Below, piece by piece: positions 1-7,523 of a stretch of 29,943 nucleotides of DNA (position 1 is the stretch's first letter; every line of letters starts with the position of its first letter). This stretch comes from Candidatus Nitrosopumilus sp. (GTDB lineage: Archaea > Thermoproteota > Nitrososphaeria > Nitrososphaerales > Nitrosopumilaceae). A model generated the notes under the pieces. It was not told the DNA's origin. It did no database searches and was given only the letters and a program-made list of their open reading frames with translations. A program made the translations under genes and the position numbers. The stretch is taken from the NCBI GenBank assembly GCA_011055585.1, contig DRGT01000108.1, positions 1-29,943 on the forward strand. Direction: 5' to 3'.

Positions 1-47
1 GATTGGGAAAGAGAAAATGAAATATTCAAAGAAACTGTCAAACTTGC
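1..47. repeat. Left arm of a 47-bp perfect inverted repeat (partner 385-431)
   Basis: Base n pairs with base 432-n for n = 1 to 47 without a mismatch; the match stops at base 48 (c, where a is expected). The partner lies inside the coding region of the CFI-box protein, so it is the native copy. The left arm interrupts the HD-like gene and touches the window edge. An exact coding-sequence copy at a terminus, with no mobile-element features, points to a chimeric read or assembly-graph junction and not to a biological repeat. Confidence 0.95.
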
Positions 48-183
48 CATCTTCTCTTTTTACACCAGCGTGAACCTCTTCGGCCATCTCCATTGCGCCT
101 TCAATCATGGTATCAATTCGCATTTTAGCTTCGTTTTCTAAAAATGAGATTAATTCGTTTTTTGTAACTGATTCTGTGGACAT
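1..183 (-). CDS. HD-domain (RelA/SpoT-like hydrolase) protein, N-terminal fragment, chimeric
   Basis: The minus strand has an ATG at 183-181 followed by 61 open codons to the window edge. Residues 1-46 are helical and acidic, with a segment (about residues 30-46) of the form A-x-E-M-A-E-E-x-H-A-G-V-K-R-E-D-G. This resembles the first helix of RelA/SpoT- or MESH1-type HD phosphohydrolases (A...H.G..R..G), though the HD pair itself would lie outside the window. Codons 47-61 are not trustworthy: bases 1-47 are an exact reverse complement of 385-431 inside the next gene, so the reading frame passes into inverted foreign sequence. The genuine part is therefore about 45 residues. The family assignment rests on a short stretch and is tentative. 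Confidence 0.45.
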   Translation of the reverse strand, partial: MSTESVTKNELISFLENEAKMRIDTMIEGAMEMAEEVHAGVKREDGKFDSFFEYFIFSFPI

Positions 184-221
184 GAATCTAGTACGTCTAT
201 ACCATTTAAATTTCTGGTGAT

Positions 222-1766
222 TTAGTGAATGGTTTTTCTAATTCTCTGAATTATTAGAGCAGGAATAACAAAATACATTCCAAAATTCAAAAGAATTATT
301 CCAATTCCATATCCTAACATTTCTTCTTCAGAATCAATATCTGCATAGTTTAGAATAGAAAGTGATGTTAGTAATGGTGTAATTGCAAGTTTGACAGTTT
401 CTTTGAATATTTCATTTTCTCTTTCCCAATCAGCAATTGTTGGAGAGAATGAATAGTAAAATTGGTTAAATCCCATCATAAATGAAGTTCCTGAAGAAGT
501 TTTGAGTACAATATTGTCTCGAAGCTCTCTTAGCATCTGAACTTGAGGGGCAAGTTCTGAGCCAAATGTAGCAGTGGCAATCAAACATCCGCCACCATTT
601 TCTTGTCCATTATCTATATCATTACCTTCTGGTGGTAGAGATATCTCTCCAAGAAGAGTAAAAGAGTTTAGTGATTCTTCGTATGCTGAAAGGTTTTCAT
701 CAAAATTGTTTTCTCCATTTGCATATGTTAAAGCATAAAATTTGTCAGAGCCTAGGATAGTAGTTTCTTTAAATTTAATTTTAATTACCCCGTCTGCTGT
801 TACAAAAGATCCCATTGTAGTAATAGAGTGTGCATCCCTTCCATTTATCTCCAAATTTTCTTCAGATAAAATTTCGAGCTGACCCAAGTCAATTGCTTCT
901 TGTAATTTTTCTTTTAATTCATTTATACTGTCGTCTAAAGATTTACCTTCTCTATCTTGTATAGAAACAGAAATTGTTGGATTAAAATCTCCAATTTTGG
1001 GGCCAACAGCTGCAACATCAGGAGCATTAGGATTTGTTTTTTTAGGTTCTTGAATTAGCCAGTCATCAGGGAATGTTGCTGAAAAACCTAATTCTTCATT
1101 AGAATATTCACCCATTGAAATTGTTGGTGGAATGTCTGAAATTCGTTCTGGTTCGCCCTGATCTAAAAGGTCTGTTACATCTGCCTTGTTAACAACTTCA
1201 GCTTTTAGAGTTTCTCCTGCACCCCAATTATATGGAATGTCACCTTCAGGTGGAGTATCTAGATTTGCAATTGTATCTAATGTTTCAAAACTTTCTTGTG
1301 TAGCTATTCTACCAAATACTGTATACTGTCCATCAAGAAAATTCGAATCATTATGAACAATAAAAAATTGTGAACCAGCACCGTTTGGATCTCCTGTTCT
1401 TGCCATTGAAACAATACCACGATTGTGTTTTATGTCGTTGAATTCAGCATTAATGGTATAACCAGGGCCTCCTGTTCCCCATTCTAATGGAGTTTCATAA
1501 CCACCTGGTTTGGTTTTAGGATCTCCACCTTGAATCATAAAATCTTTAATCACTCTATGAAAAATTGTACGTTCGTAAAATCCACTTTCTACTAATTTGA
1601 TAAAATTATCTACATGGTTAGGTGCATCTTCTGGAAAGAATTCAATAACGATTTTTCCAGATTGCGTATGTAAAATTACAAGTTTTTCATCATTTTGAGC
1701 AAAGCTGGGATTTGCAACATTTAGAAGTAAAAATGCGAAAACAAATACAAGTATTTTTGAAAACAT
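222..1766 (-). CDS. Secreted cyclophilin-type peptidyl-prolyl isomerase fused to PsbP-like and CFI-box C-terminal domains
   Basis: Predicted to act outside the membrane as a proline isomerase. From the ATG at 1766 (514 residues) the order is: signal peptide, about residues 1-23, ending in an SFA-like cleavage site; cyclophilin domain, about 30-195, with F-H-R-V-I-x-D-F-M-I-Q-G-G-D and F-F-I-V-H; a PsbP/MOG1-like domain, about 215-375, opening with Y-S-N-E-E-L-G-F-S; then a Gly-rich linker and the thaumarchaeal CFI-box region (G-G-G-C-L-I-A-T-A-T-F-G), ending in a hydrophobic helix and a basic tail. An upstream in-frame ATG at 1811 would add 15 residues. The start at 1766 is preferred because it begins a normal signal peptide and a TATA-like AAATAAAA at 1789-1796 lies about 26 bp upstream. 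Cyclophilin assignment is firm; PsbP-like is probable. The role of the CFI-box is unknown, with surface anchoring a guess. Confidence 0.88.
   Translation of the reverse strand: MFSKILVFVFAFLLLNVANPSFAQNDEKLVILHTQSGKIVIEFFPEDAPNHVDNFIKLVESGFYERTIFHRVIKDFMIQGGDPKTKPGGYETPLEWGTGGPGYTINAEFNDIKHNRGIVSMARTGDPNGAGSQFFIVHNDSNFLDGQYTVFGRIATQESFETLDTIANLDTPPEGDIPYNWGAGETLKAEVVNKADVTDLLDQGEPERISDIPPTISMGEYSNEELGFSATFPDDWLIQEPKKTNPNAPDVAAVGPKIGDFNPTISVSIQDREGKSLDDSINELKEKLQEAIDLGQLEILSEENLEINGRDAHSITTMGSFVTADGVIKIKFKETTILGSDKFYALTYANGENNFDENLSAYEESLNSFTLLGEISLPPEGNDIDNGQENGGGCLIATATFGSELAPQVQMLRELRDNIVLKTSSGTSFMMGFNQFYYSFSPTIADWERENEIFKETVKLAITPLLTSLSILNYADIDSEEEMLGYGIGIILLNFGMYFVIPALIIQRIRKTIH
385..431. 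repeat. Right arm of the 47-bp perfect inverted repeat (partner 1-47)
   Basis: This is the native copy, encoding part of the C-terminal CFI-box region of the minus-strand cyclophilin fusion. Reading continues normally on both sides of it. See the entry for 1-47. Confidence 0.95.
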
Positions 1767-1788
1767 GTTGAATGCTTTTTTTTCACTC

Positions 1789-1796
1789 AAATAAAA
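1789..1796 (-). promoter_or_regulatory. TATA-like element for the cyclophilin fusion gene
   Basis: The minus strand reads TTTTATTT, centred about 26 bp upstream of the ATG at 1766. This predicts a leaderless transcript and supports that start over 1811. Confidence 0.5.
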
Positions 1797-1814
1797 GCCA
1801 ATAGCAAACATTGG

Positions 1815-1822
1815 TTTTTATC
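1815..1822 (+). promoter_or_regulatory. TATA-like element upstream of the 1844 gene
   Basis: TTTTTATC centred about 26 bp upstream of the ATG at 1844, which suits a leaderless transcript. It lies in the divergent intergenic space shared with the cyclophilin fusion. Confidence 0.45.
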
Positions 1823-1843
1823 GAGTAAATTTATGGTCAGATT

Positions 1844-2335
1844 ATGGACGCTGATGAGAAAATCCATGCTCAAGTACTCTCAGTTTGGAGAGAGGCCAAA
1901 AAAATATTTTCGTTTTTGGGTACTGAAGTAATGTTATTTGTAACAGATCGTCATTTAATGTTTGTAAATAAAACAGAAGAAAAAATGAAATGGTGGCAAG
2001 CTGCAACTAAAAGACAGGTTTTAACTCTGCTAAAGTCAAATAACATTATGCTTCATCAAGATGGTTATGATGAAGAAGAACTAAGAATTGATTTGGAAAA
2101 TAAAAAAAACATGGAGATTTCTTTTGATGATATTTTGAAAATAGAGTCTAAGAAAAAAGCTTGGGGTGGAGTTTTAACTTTAGAATTTGTCAAGAATGGA
2201 AAAAAAGAAAAATTTGATTATTCAGTTGTTAAAGATTGGGTAAAATATCCAAAAAAAGCACCCATGACTTTCGTTGATGTTGATTGGTCACCAATAGTTC
2301 AGTTTGTCAAAGATAGACAAAATTTTACGAAATAA
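1844..2335 (+). CDS. Conserved hypothetical protein, possibly PH-like fold
   Basis: A soluble 163-residue protein without signal peptide or membrane segment. It starts M-D-A-D-E-K-I-H-A-Q-V-L, has alternating hydrophobic strands such as V-M-L-F-V-T-D-R-H-L-M-F-V near residues 30-42, and a central acidic stretch (Y-D-E-E-E-L). Strand-rich sequence with a T-D-R/x-H-L signature is reminiscent of bacterial PH-like domains, but I do not recognise the family. A TATA-like TTTTTATC at 1815-1822 sits 26 bp before the ATG, indicating leaderless transcription. Its end abuts or overlaps cbiE, so the two are probably co-transcribed. Confidence 0.7.
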   Translation: MDADEKIHAQVLSVWREAKKIFSFLGTEVMLFVTDRHLMFVNKTEEKMKWWQAATKRQVLTLLKSNNIMLHQDGYDEEELRIDLENKKNMEISFDDILKIESKKKAWGGVLTLEFVKNGKKEKFDYSVVKDWVKYPKKAPMTFVDVDWSPIVQFVKDRQNFTK

Positions 2336-2336
2336 A

Positions 2337-3035
2337 TTGACTAAAGTTTTTGCTGTAGGTGTTGGGCCTGGTTCTCCAAGTTATATTTCAGATGTTGTAA
2401 AAGATGTTATAAAAAATTCTAATGTAATTATAGGTTACAAATACACACTAAAAACAATTGAAGAATTAATTTCTGGAAAAGAAGTACATGAAGTTACTAT
2501 GCAAAATCAAGAAGATGTTTATCAAAAAATTTCTAAAAATTTAGGTGAAAAAAAGCTAGTTATACCGTTTACAGGAGATGTTAATTTTTCTGAATCAGAG
2601 GTAGTAGATAGATTAATAGAAATTTTTGGTGATGTAGAAATAATACCTGGGATCAGTTCCATACAAGTTGCTGCATCAAAAGCAAAAGTTCCATTAGATA
2701 AATCAAAAGTAATTACCATGCATATTTCAACTTCAATTGAAAATCAAAAATTAGAATTACAAAAGGCATTACTGGATGGTTTTAGTGTGATTCTTGTGCC
2801 TAGGCCATGGTTAAAAGACCCAAAAAAACACTTTATGCCCTCTGAAATTGCTTTGTATTTGAAAAAAACTGGATTTAATATTACCAAGCTCAAAGTTCAT
2901 GTTTTTGAATTTCTAACGACAGAAAAGGAGAAATCATTTTTTGGAACTGTGAAAGAATTGGAAGGAAAAGAGTTTTCTGATATGTCAGTTATGGTCTTTA
3001 ATCAATCAAAATTAGATTCGTATGTTAATTTCTAA
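2337..3035 (+). CDS. cbiE: Cobalt-precorrin-7 (C5)-methyltransferase-like protein, CbiE family
   Basis: SAM-dependent methylation of the corrin ring during cobalamin synthesis. The TTG at 2337 gives 232 residues opening M-T-K-V-F-A-V-G-V-G-P-G-S-P, the usual glycine-rich N-terminus of tetrapyrrole methylases. Further family features are I-I-G-Y at about residues 31-34, the P-F-T-G-D-V-N-F-S segment, and I-I-P-G-I-S-S-I-Q-V-A-A. An in-frame TTG at 2304 would add 11 residues and overlap the preceding gene by 32 bp; the shorter form matches the family start better. No clear ribosome binding site is visible, and translation may be coupled to the upstream gene. No other cobalamin gene is in the window, so the pathway must be dispersed. 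CbiE versus a neighbouring CbiE/CobL-type specificity is judged from the N-terminal motifs. Confidence 0.85.
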   Translation: MTKVFAVGVGPGSPSYISDVVKDVIKNSNVIIGYKYTLKTIEELISGKEVHEVTMQNQEDVYQKISKNLGEKKLVIPFTGDVNFSESEVVDRLIEIFGDVEIIPGISSIQVAASKAKVPLDKSKVITMHISTSIENQKLELQKALLDGFSVILVPRPWLKDPKKHFMPSEIALYLKKTGFNITKLKVHVFEFLTTEKEKSFFGTVKELEGKEFSDMSVMVFNQSKLDSYVNF

Positions 3036-3038
3036 TAT

Positions 3039-4022
3039 TTAATTGCCTTTTTGCCTTGCATCATTTACGGATCTTATTATTTGTGATTGTGATACTTCAG
3101 GGAAAGAAACAACATCCATTCTAACCCATGCGTAATCAAGATCTACTAAGAAAAGAAAGCCCTTGTCGGTAATTAGTACACTTCTGCTTTCTCCTGGAGG
3201 TATTTCTCCAGTAGCTACTCTACCATCAGCAAACATTCTAAAGTCGTGTCCTATTCCACGAGCATTAGTATCTCTTTTTGCACTTACTATAGAATGAGAA
3301 ACGGTGTCATCGTTTTGAAAAGTAAGTGTTGTACCTGGAGTAATTGTAAGTCTGTTTGGATATAGATATCTTGCACGTGTTGGATCATCGCCTTGTTCAA
3401 AAGTAGCTTCGGTTGCTGCTTTTCTTGCTTCAATATATGTTAAATCAAAACCTTGGTCGAAAGCTCCAGGGAATATTCTAATAACTATTTCTTTTTCTGC
3501 TATTTGCTCTTCAAGAGTTGGTGTTGGTTCACCTGGAGTTGTGATAGTTGGCAAGTCACTTGTTATTTGTGTAATTTTTGTAGTGAGAATTATTTTGTTA
3601 GAAAATATGCCTTCAGATAATCTTCCAGTGAAACTATAGACAGAGCCTTCTTGACTATCTTCAATTAATCTACCAAATGCGCTAAGTGAAACTTGGTTTC
3701 CCAAAGAATCATCTGCAGTGCCAGAAAGTCTAATAAAATGTCCATCTCTTAATACAGAACCAGTAATATCAACTACAGTAAACTCCATATTACCAAGTGT
3801 TACAAATCCATCTTCAACAACCAATTTAGTTGTGCTACCAATTTGTCTATCTAAATCAATTAGAAAATCTATTTGAGAGTTTTTTATGACATCTTCAGTT
3901 ACTGCAAAACCAAAACCTTCTAACAAGTATGCCTCTTCTGGAACAAGGTCTGCTTTTACTTCTTGTAAGGATATGCCTAGTGCTAGAATAAGTAGAATAG
4001 GTATTGCAAGTACTGCCTTCAT
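3039..4022 (-). CDS. Secreted cupredoxin-fold protein lacking copper ligands
   Basis: A 327-residue exported protein with a signal peptide at about residues 1-24. The middle (about 30-155) is beta-rich and of unknown type, followed by a Thr/Pro linker near 158-170. The C-terminal part (about 178-307) resembles plastocyanin-like domains of archaeal surface proteins: L-T-I-T-P-G-T-T-L-T-F-Q-N-D-D-T-V-S-H-S, then I-P-P-G-E-S-R-S. H243 occupies the place of the first copper ligand, but the whole protein has no cysteine, and the usual C-x-x-H-x-x-M end is replaced by F-L-V-D-L-D-Y-A-W-V-R-M. It is therefore unlikely to be an electron carrier and may be structural. A TATA-like TTTATAATTT lies about 28 bp upstream of the ATG. 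Confidence 0.75.
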   Translation of the reverse strand: MKAVLAIPILLILALGISLQEVKADLVPEEAYLLEGFGFAVTEDVIKNSQIDFLIDLDRQIGSTTKLVVEDGFVTLGNMEFTVVDITGSVLRDGHFIRLSGTADDSLGNQVSLSAFGRLIEDSQEGSVYSFTGRLSEGIFSNKIILTTKITQITSDLPTITTPGEPTPTLEEQIAEKEIVIRIFPGAFDQGFDLTYIEARKAATEATFEQGDDPTRARYLYPNRLTITPGTTLTFQNDDTVSHSIVSAKRDTNARGIGHDFRMFADGRVATGEIPPGESRSVLITDKGFLFLVDLDYAWVRMDVVSFPEVSQSQIIRSVNDARQKGN

Positions 4023-4045
4023 ACTATAGGTTTTTGTTGATTCGG

Positions 4046-4055
4046 TTTATAATTT
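4046..4055 (-). promoter_or_regulatory. TATA-like element for the cupredoxin-fold gene
   Basis: TTTATAATTT (AAATTATAAA on the coding strand) is centred about 28 bp upstream of the ATG at 4022, consistent with a leaderless or nearly leaderless transcript. Confidence 0.5.
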
Positions 4056-4070
4056 GCTACTAAATTATTT

Positions 4071-4094
4071 TAGATATAACTAACAGTATATCTA
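4071..4094. repeat. Perfect 8-bp inverted repeat with 8-nt spacer
   Basis: TAGATATA at 4071-4078 and TATATCTA at 4087-4094 flank ACTAACAG. It lies between the SpoIIM-like gene (ending 4125) and the promoter of the cupredoxin-fold gene. It could be an operator for a dimeric regulator or a weak hairpin at the end of the SpoIIM-like transcript. It is too AT-rich for a strong terminator. Confidence 0.5.
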
Positions 4095-4124
4095 AACAAC
4101 TCTAATTGAGGAGAAAAAATCCTA

Positions 4125-4664
4125 TTAGCTCTGCCCAAACTCAAAGTCAACTTCAGTAGTCTCAATCATATATGCTTCTAGAACACCACCTGCGAGTAAG
4201 AGTCCTACAACAATACCAATCTCTATACCAACTACTTTGGCATCTCCTTTGATTGAAACTTTTTTGATTATTTTATGGATTAAAAGAAAACTTCGTGACA
4301 TCCCAAGGGCGTAAGCTGATAGTTCCATAAGTCCAAATGGTGATAGGTAAAGCAATGCTACTGCTGGGATTTCTGCAAGAATTGGTGTTGTAACTACCAA
4401 GGCTGCAAAAGCATATCCTGTCTGCCAAGAAGTAAAAAATCCCCAAGCTACTCCAAAGCCAGGAATAAACATTGGTAAGCCTATCATTGCATTGTGAGCA
4501 AAAATTCCTGGTCCGTCAATGTCCTCAATTAGATCTTGAAATTCTTCTAAGAATGCTTCAGCATCTTCTTGTGGAACATCCCACATTGAACCAATCCAGA
4601 AAGAAAGAGTAAACAAACCAACAAAAATCAAAAAAGTGAGAAGTCGTTTTCTTTCGGCCACCAA
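4125..4664 (-). CDS. SpoIIM-family (DUF95) integral membrane protein
   Basis: A 179-residue membrane protein. The first helix is at about residues 8-27. An acidic amphipathic segment follows (about 31-50, E-D-A-E-A-F-L-E-E-F), then the family-typical F-A-H-N-A-M-I-G-L-P-M-F-I-P-G-F-G-V-A-W-G, further helices at about 82-125 with the S-P-F-G-L-M-E-L-S-A-Y-A-L-G-M motif, and a last helix at about 147-167. SpoIIM homologues occur widely in non-sporulating archaea, where their role is not established. The start is TTG at 4664 or GTG at 4661; no ATG is available upstream of the first helix. Divergently transcribed from the PolD small-subunit gene. Confidence 0.85.
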   Translation of the reverse strand: MVAERKRLLTFLIFVGLFTLSFWIGSMWDVPQEDAEAFLEEFQDLIEDIDGPGIFAHNAMIGLPMFIPGFGVAWGFFTSWQTGYAFAALVVTTPILAEIPAVALLYLSPFGLMELSAYALGMSRSFLLIHKIIKKVSIKGDAKVVGIEIGIVVGLLLAGGVLEAYMIETTEVDFEFGQS

Positions 4665-4707
4665 GTTTTTTTTATTGTGGAGTATTTGAGGGTTTGTAGC
4701 GAGCAGA

Positions 4708-4717
4708 TTTAATTAAA
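4708..4717 (+). promoter_or_regulatory. TATA-like element for the PolD small-subunit gene
   Basis: TTTAATTAAA is centred 26 bp before the ATG at 4738. This supports a leaderless transcript starting at that ATG and not at the TTG codons three and two codons upstream. Confidence 0.55.
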
Positions 4718-4737
4718 ACTCTCTTCATTTGTTGATA

Positions 4738-6165
4738 ATGAAAAAGGACGTCTCTTTTGCTCTTAATTATGCTTTGAATAAGGGCTTTCAAATTCATCCT
4801 GGAGCTTTGGAATTACTTGAACGAATTGATATTAACGATTTAGAGATGGTAATAAAACAAATTGTTCGAGAAAAATCAAAACAAAAACGTTTTCTGATAA
4901 ATCAAGATGATTTAGAAAGTTTCCTAGGCATAAAGGAGGACAAAAAATTAGATGCCGAATATAGGATATTGTTCGATCCAACATCAAAGATTACCACCGC
5001 AGAAGGAATTGATGGATATAATGCGTTTTTTTCAAATCGTTTTCAAAAATTAAAAAAAATTATTTCAAATAGACCAGAGGCCAAATTATTAAAAACAATT
5101 TCTTCAGTAATAACAACAAAATCAAAAGAGGATGTATATCTTTGTGGACTAATCAATGAAAGAAGAGCGGAACGAAATATTACAAAATTAACTCTGGATG
5201 ATCCAACTGGTTCAATTGAAACTATAATTTTTGATATAGATTTGCAAAAAAAGGCAGAGGGTCTTTTAATCGACCAGTTTGTAATGGCTAAAATTAATTT
5301 TGGAAAAAATGGAGGTTTTATCGTAAAGGATGTTATTTTACCTGATATTCCTGAACATGCCCAAAACCGGTCAGATACAGAAACTTATGCTGTGTTTCTG
5401 TCTGATTTGCATATTGGAAGTATGTATTTTATGGAAAAAGAATTGAATGATTTTATTTCTTGGCTATCAAGTCCAGATCCCATTGCTAGAAAGGTTCGTT
5501 TCATTCTGATATGTGGGGATTTGGTTGATGGGGTTGGAATCTATCCAATGCAGGATAAAGAATTGGTTTTAATTGATATTGAAGAGCAGTTGAAAAAAAC
5601 TTTTGAGGTTCTAGAAAAAATCCCAAAGCATATCAAAGTTTTCATGTTTTCTGGAAACCATGATCCAGGAAGAAGGGCCTTACCCCAACCTGCAATTCCT
5701 CAAAAATATAATTCAGATTTATGGAATAGAGAAAATTTTTTCATGTTAGGAAACCCTGCAATGGTTTCATTAAACGGAGTAAAGGTTTTGGCTTTTCATG
5801 GTCAAAGTATTGATGATGTTGTTAGAACAACCCCAGGATTGAGTTTTGACAAACCAGCTAAAGTGATGCGTAGTCTTTTACAAGCAAGACATCTTAGTCC
5901 AATTTATGGAGGTCAAACTCCCCTTGCTCCAGAAGTTGAAGATATGATGGTTATTGATGAAGTGCCAGATATCTTCCATGCAGGACATGTTCATGTTGTA
6001 GATTTGGATTTGTATCGAGGGGTTCTATTAGTTAATTCTGGGGCATGGCAACATCAAACCCCCTTCCAAGCAGGAGTAGGAATGATGCCAACTCCTGGGA
6101 TTGCAGTTCTGGTAAATTTGAAAACCTTCAAAGTTTGGACTAAGGATTTCAGTTCCAAAGATTAG
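4738..6165 (+). CDS. polB: DNA polymerase D small subunit DP1 (3'-5' exonuclease)
   Basis: Proofreading exonuclease subunit of the archaeal replicative polymerase PolD. The ATG at 4738 gives 475 residues. The N-terminal helical part (about 1-85) probably contacts the partner subunit. An OB-fold at about 115-200 includes L-C-G-L-I-N-E-R-R and D-D-P-T-G-S-I. The calcineurin-like phosphodiesterase domain follows with all metal-binding motifs: S-D-L-H-I-G-S (about 222), C-G-D-L-V-D-G-V-G, S-G-N-H-D-P-G-R (about 305), F-H-G-Q-S-I-D-D and A-G-H-V-H-V (about 414). It is convergent with orc1/cdc6, seven bases apart. Its partner DP2 lies at 10443, so the two subunits are separated by the predicted origin. 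Confidence 0.97.
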   Translation: MKKDVSFALNYALNKGFQIHPGALELLERIDINDLEMVIKQIVREKSKQKRFLINQDDLESFLGIKEDKKLDAEYRILFDPTSKITTAEGIDGYNAFFSNRFQKLKKIISNRPEAKLLKTISSVITTKSKEDVYLCGLINERRAERNITKLTLDDPTGSIETIIFDIDLQKKAEGLLIDQFVMAKINFGKNGGFIVKDVILPDIPEHAQNRSDTETYAVFLSDLHIGSMYFMEKELNDFISWLSSPDPIARKVRFILICGDLVDGVGIYPMQDKELVLIDIEEQLKKTFEVLEKIPKHIKVFMFSGNHDPGRRALPQPAIPQKYNSDLWNRENFFMLGNPAMVSLNGVKVLAFHGQSIDDVVRTTPGLSFDKPAKVMRSLLQARHLSPIYGGQTPLAPEVEDMMVIDEVPDIFHAGHVHVVDLDLYRGVLLVNSGAWQHQTPFQAGVGMMPTPGIAVLVNLKTFKVWTKDFSSKD

Positions 6166-6172
6166 AATTTTT

Positions 6173-7387
6173 TTAGATTATATCTTGAAAGGTTAATTCG
6201 TCTTTGAAAGTCTCTTTTATTATTAATGGAGAAATTGCTAGTTTGAATTTTTTTGTCCTTCCATGAATTCCCTGATGGATTATCCTCCCAGAAATGATAC
6301 CAGATAGTTCTACATCACTTAACATTTGAGTAACCCTCCTTGTGCTAAGCTCTTTTTGCCCCACTACTTTACAGAGATTTTTGTAGGTAGTGTAGATTTC
6401 TCCAGTTGATAATCCTGAAGTTTTCATTACTGCAATAACGAGAAGTTTTTCATGAAGAGGGTAGGATTGTAATGCAGTGACCTCTTTATTTTCTTCAATT
6501 TTTTGAGAGGCTCCTCGAATATGATTTTCGTTAACAGTTTCGGATTGCTCCCTTTCAGCCAATTCACCTGCAACTCGTATGAGGTCAATTGCCCTTCTTG
6601 CATCTCCATGTTCCCTTCCTGCCATTGCAGCACATAGATTTAGGGCCGGCTCCTCAACCGCATCTTTTATGAATGCCTTTTGAATTCTGTTTTCTAAGAT
6701 TTTTCTAATTTGTTCAACTGAATAACTTGTAAATACGATTTCTTCCTCCCCTAAACTGCTAATCACTCTTGGATCAAGCCTTTCTTTGAAGGTCAGATCG
6801 TTTGATATTCCAACCAGAGTTAGTGAGCCCTCGGTTAGTCTTCCGTTTGCTCGGGTTAGTTGGTAGAGAATGTCTTTTCCGGTTTTTGATACTAAATAGG
6901 CCAAGTAATCAATTTCATCAATTACAAATACAATGTTGAGTTTGCCTTGGTTTATTGTCTTTAGAAGACGTTTGAAAACTTCACTTATTGCTAGTCCTGT
7001 TGCAGGGAGGTCTTGTTCATCCAAGCCAAGCTGCCTGCCAAAACTGACTAGAAGCCCATAAAGTGTTGTTTCATCTTTAGAGTTGGTATAAACGAGTTTT
7101 ATTGGGAATTGAGTTTTTTCTACTCTATTTTGTATTTTTGATAATACTTTTCTAACCACCAAAGTCTTTCCAGTTCCTGGTTTTCCGTATACCAGCAGGT
7201 TTGATGGCCTAGATTTTTTGAGAATTGGAATAAGTGATTGAGTGACCTTTTCCTGCTCAGAGTCTCTATGAAGTATTACCTCTGGTATGTAGGTAAAGTG
7301 TAAAATTTCTCTATTTAGAATTAGAGATTTTCCTGATTCTGCTGCATCCAAGAGCCTTTCTACTGGGTCTAGAGTGATTATGCTCAT
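6173..7387 (-). CDS. cdc6: Orc1/Cdc6 replication initiator ATPase
   Basis: Binds origin recognition boxes and helps load the MCM helicase. The 404-residue protein is of normal length. Walker A is G-K-P-G-T-G-K-T at residues 68-75; Walker B is V-I-D-E-I-D at 155-160; sensor 1 is G-I-S-N-D near 193-197; sensor 2 is G-D-A-R-R-A-I-D at 261-268. A winged-helix DNA-binding domain occupies about 310-404 (S-T-G-E-I-Y..., then S-T-R-R-V-T-Q-M-L). The ATG at 7387 faces a 534-bp intergenic region with ORB-like repeats, the usual arrangement of an archaeal initiator beside its own origin. It is the only Orc1/Cdc6 gene in the window; whether the genome has others cannot be told. Confidence 0.97.
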   Translation of the reverse strand: MSIITLDPVERLLDAAESGKSLILNREILHFTYIPEVILHRDSEQEKVTQSLIPILKKSRPSNLLVYGKPGTGKTLVVRKVLSKIQNRVEKTQFPIKLVYTNSKDETTLYGLLVSFGRQLGLDEQDLPATGLAISEVFKRLLKTINQGKLNIVFVIDEIDYLAYLVSKTGKDILYQLTRANGRLTEGSLTLVGISNDLTFKERLDPRVISSLGEEEIVFTSYSVEQIRKILENRIQKAFIKDAVEEPALNLCAAMAGREHGDARRAIDLIRVAGELAEREQSETVNENHIRGASQKIEENKEVTALQSYPLHEKLLVIAVMKTSGLSTGEIYTTYKNLCKVVGQKELSTRRVTQMLSDVELSGIISGRIIHQGIHGRTKKFKLAISPLIIKETFKDELTFQDII

Positions 7388-7502
7388 TTTCGAGATCAGT
7401 GTGGATCGTTGGTTAACACTTCAATTGATCCTGTGATAATTTTTTACAACCTAGTTTGCCATGATTGACTCATCTAATTTCCCCGATCAAATTATTTTAT
7501 TA

Positions 7503-7523
7503 CTCACACACCTTTGTTTCTTC
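7503..7523 (-). repeat. ORB-like box 1, left flank of the AT-rich core
   Basis: On the minus strand it reads GAAGAAACAAAGGTGTGTGA. It aligns at 16 of 22 positions with the box at 7596-7616 in opposite orientation. The GAAACAAAGG part also resembles the classical ORB core and G-run. Confidence 0.6.

Noticed and set aside
1..431. Inverted repeat read as transposon ends or an insertion element
   Set aside because: No transposase or target duplication, and one arm is ordinary coding sequence of the neighbouring gene; a chimera is the simpler explanation.
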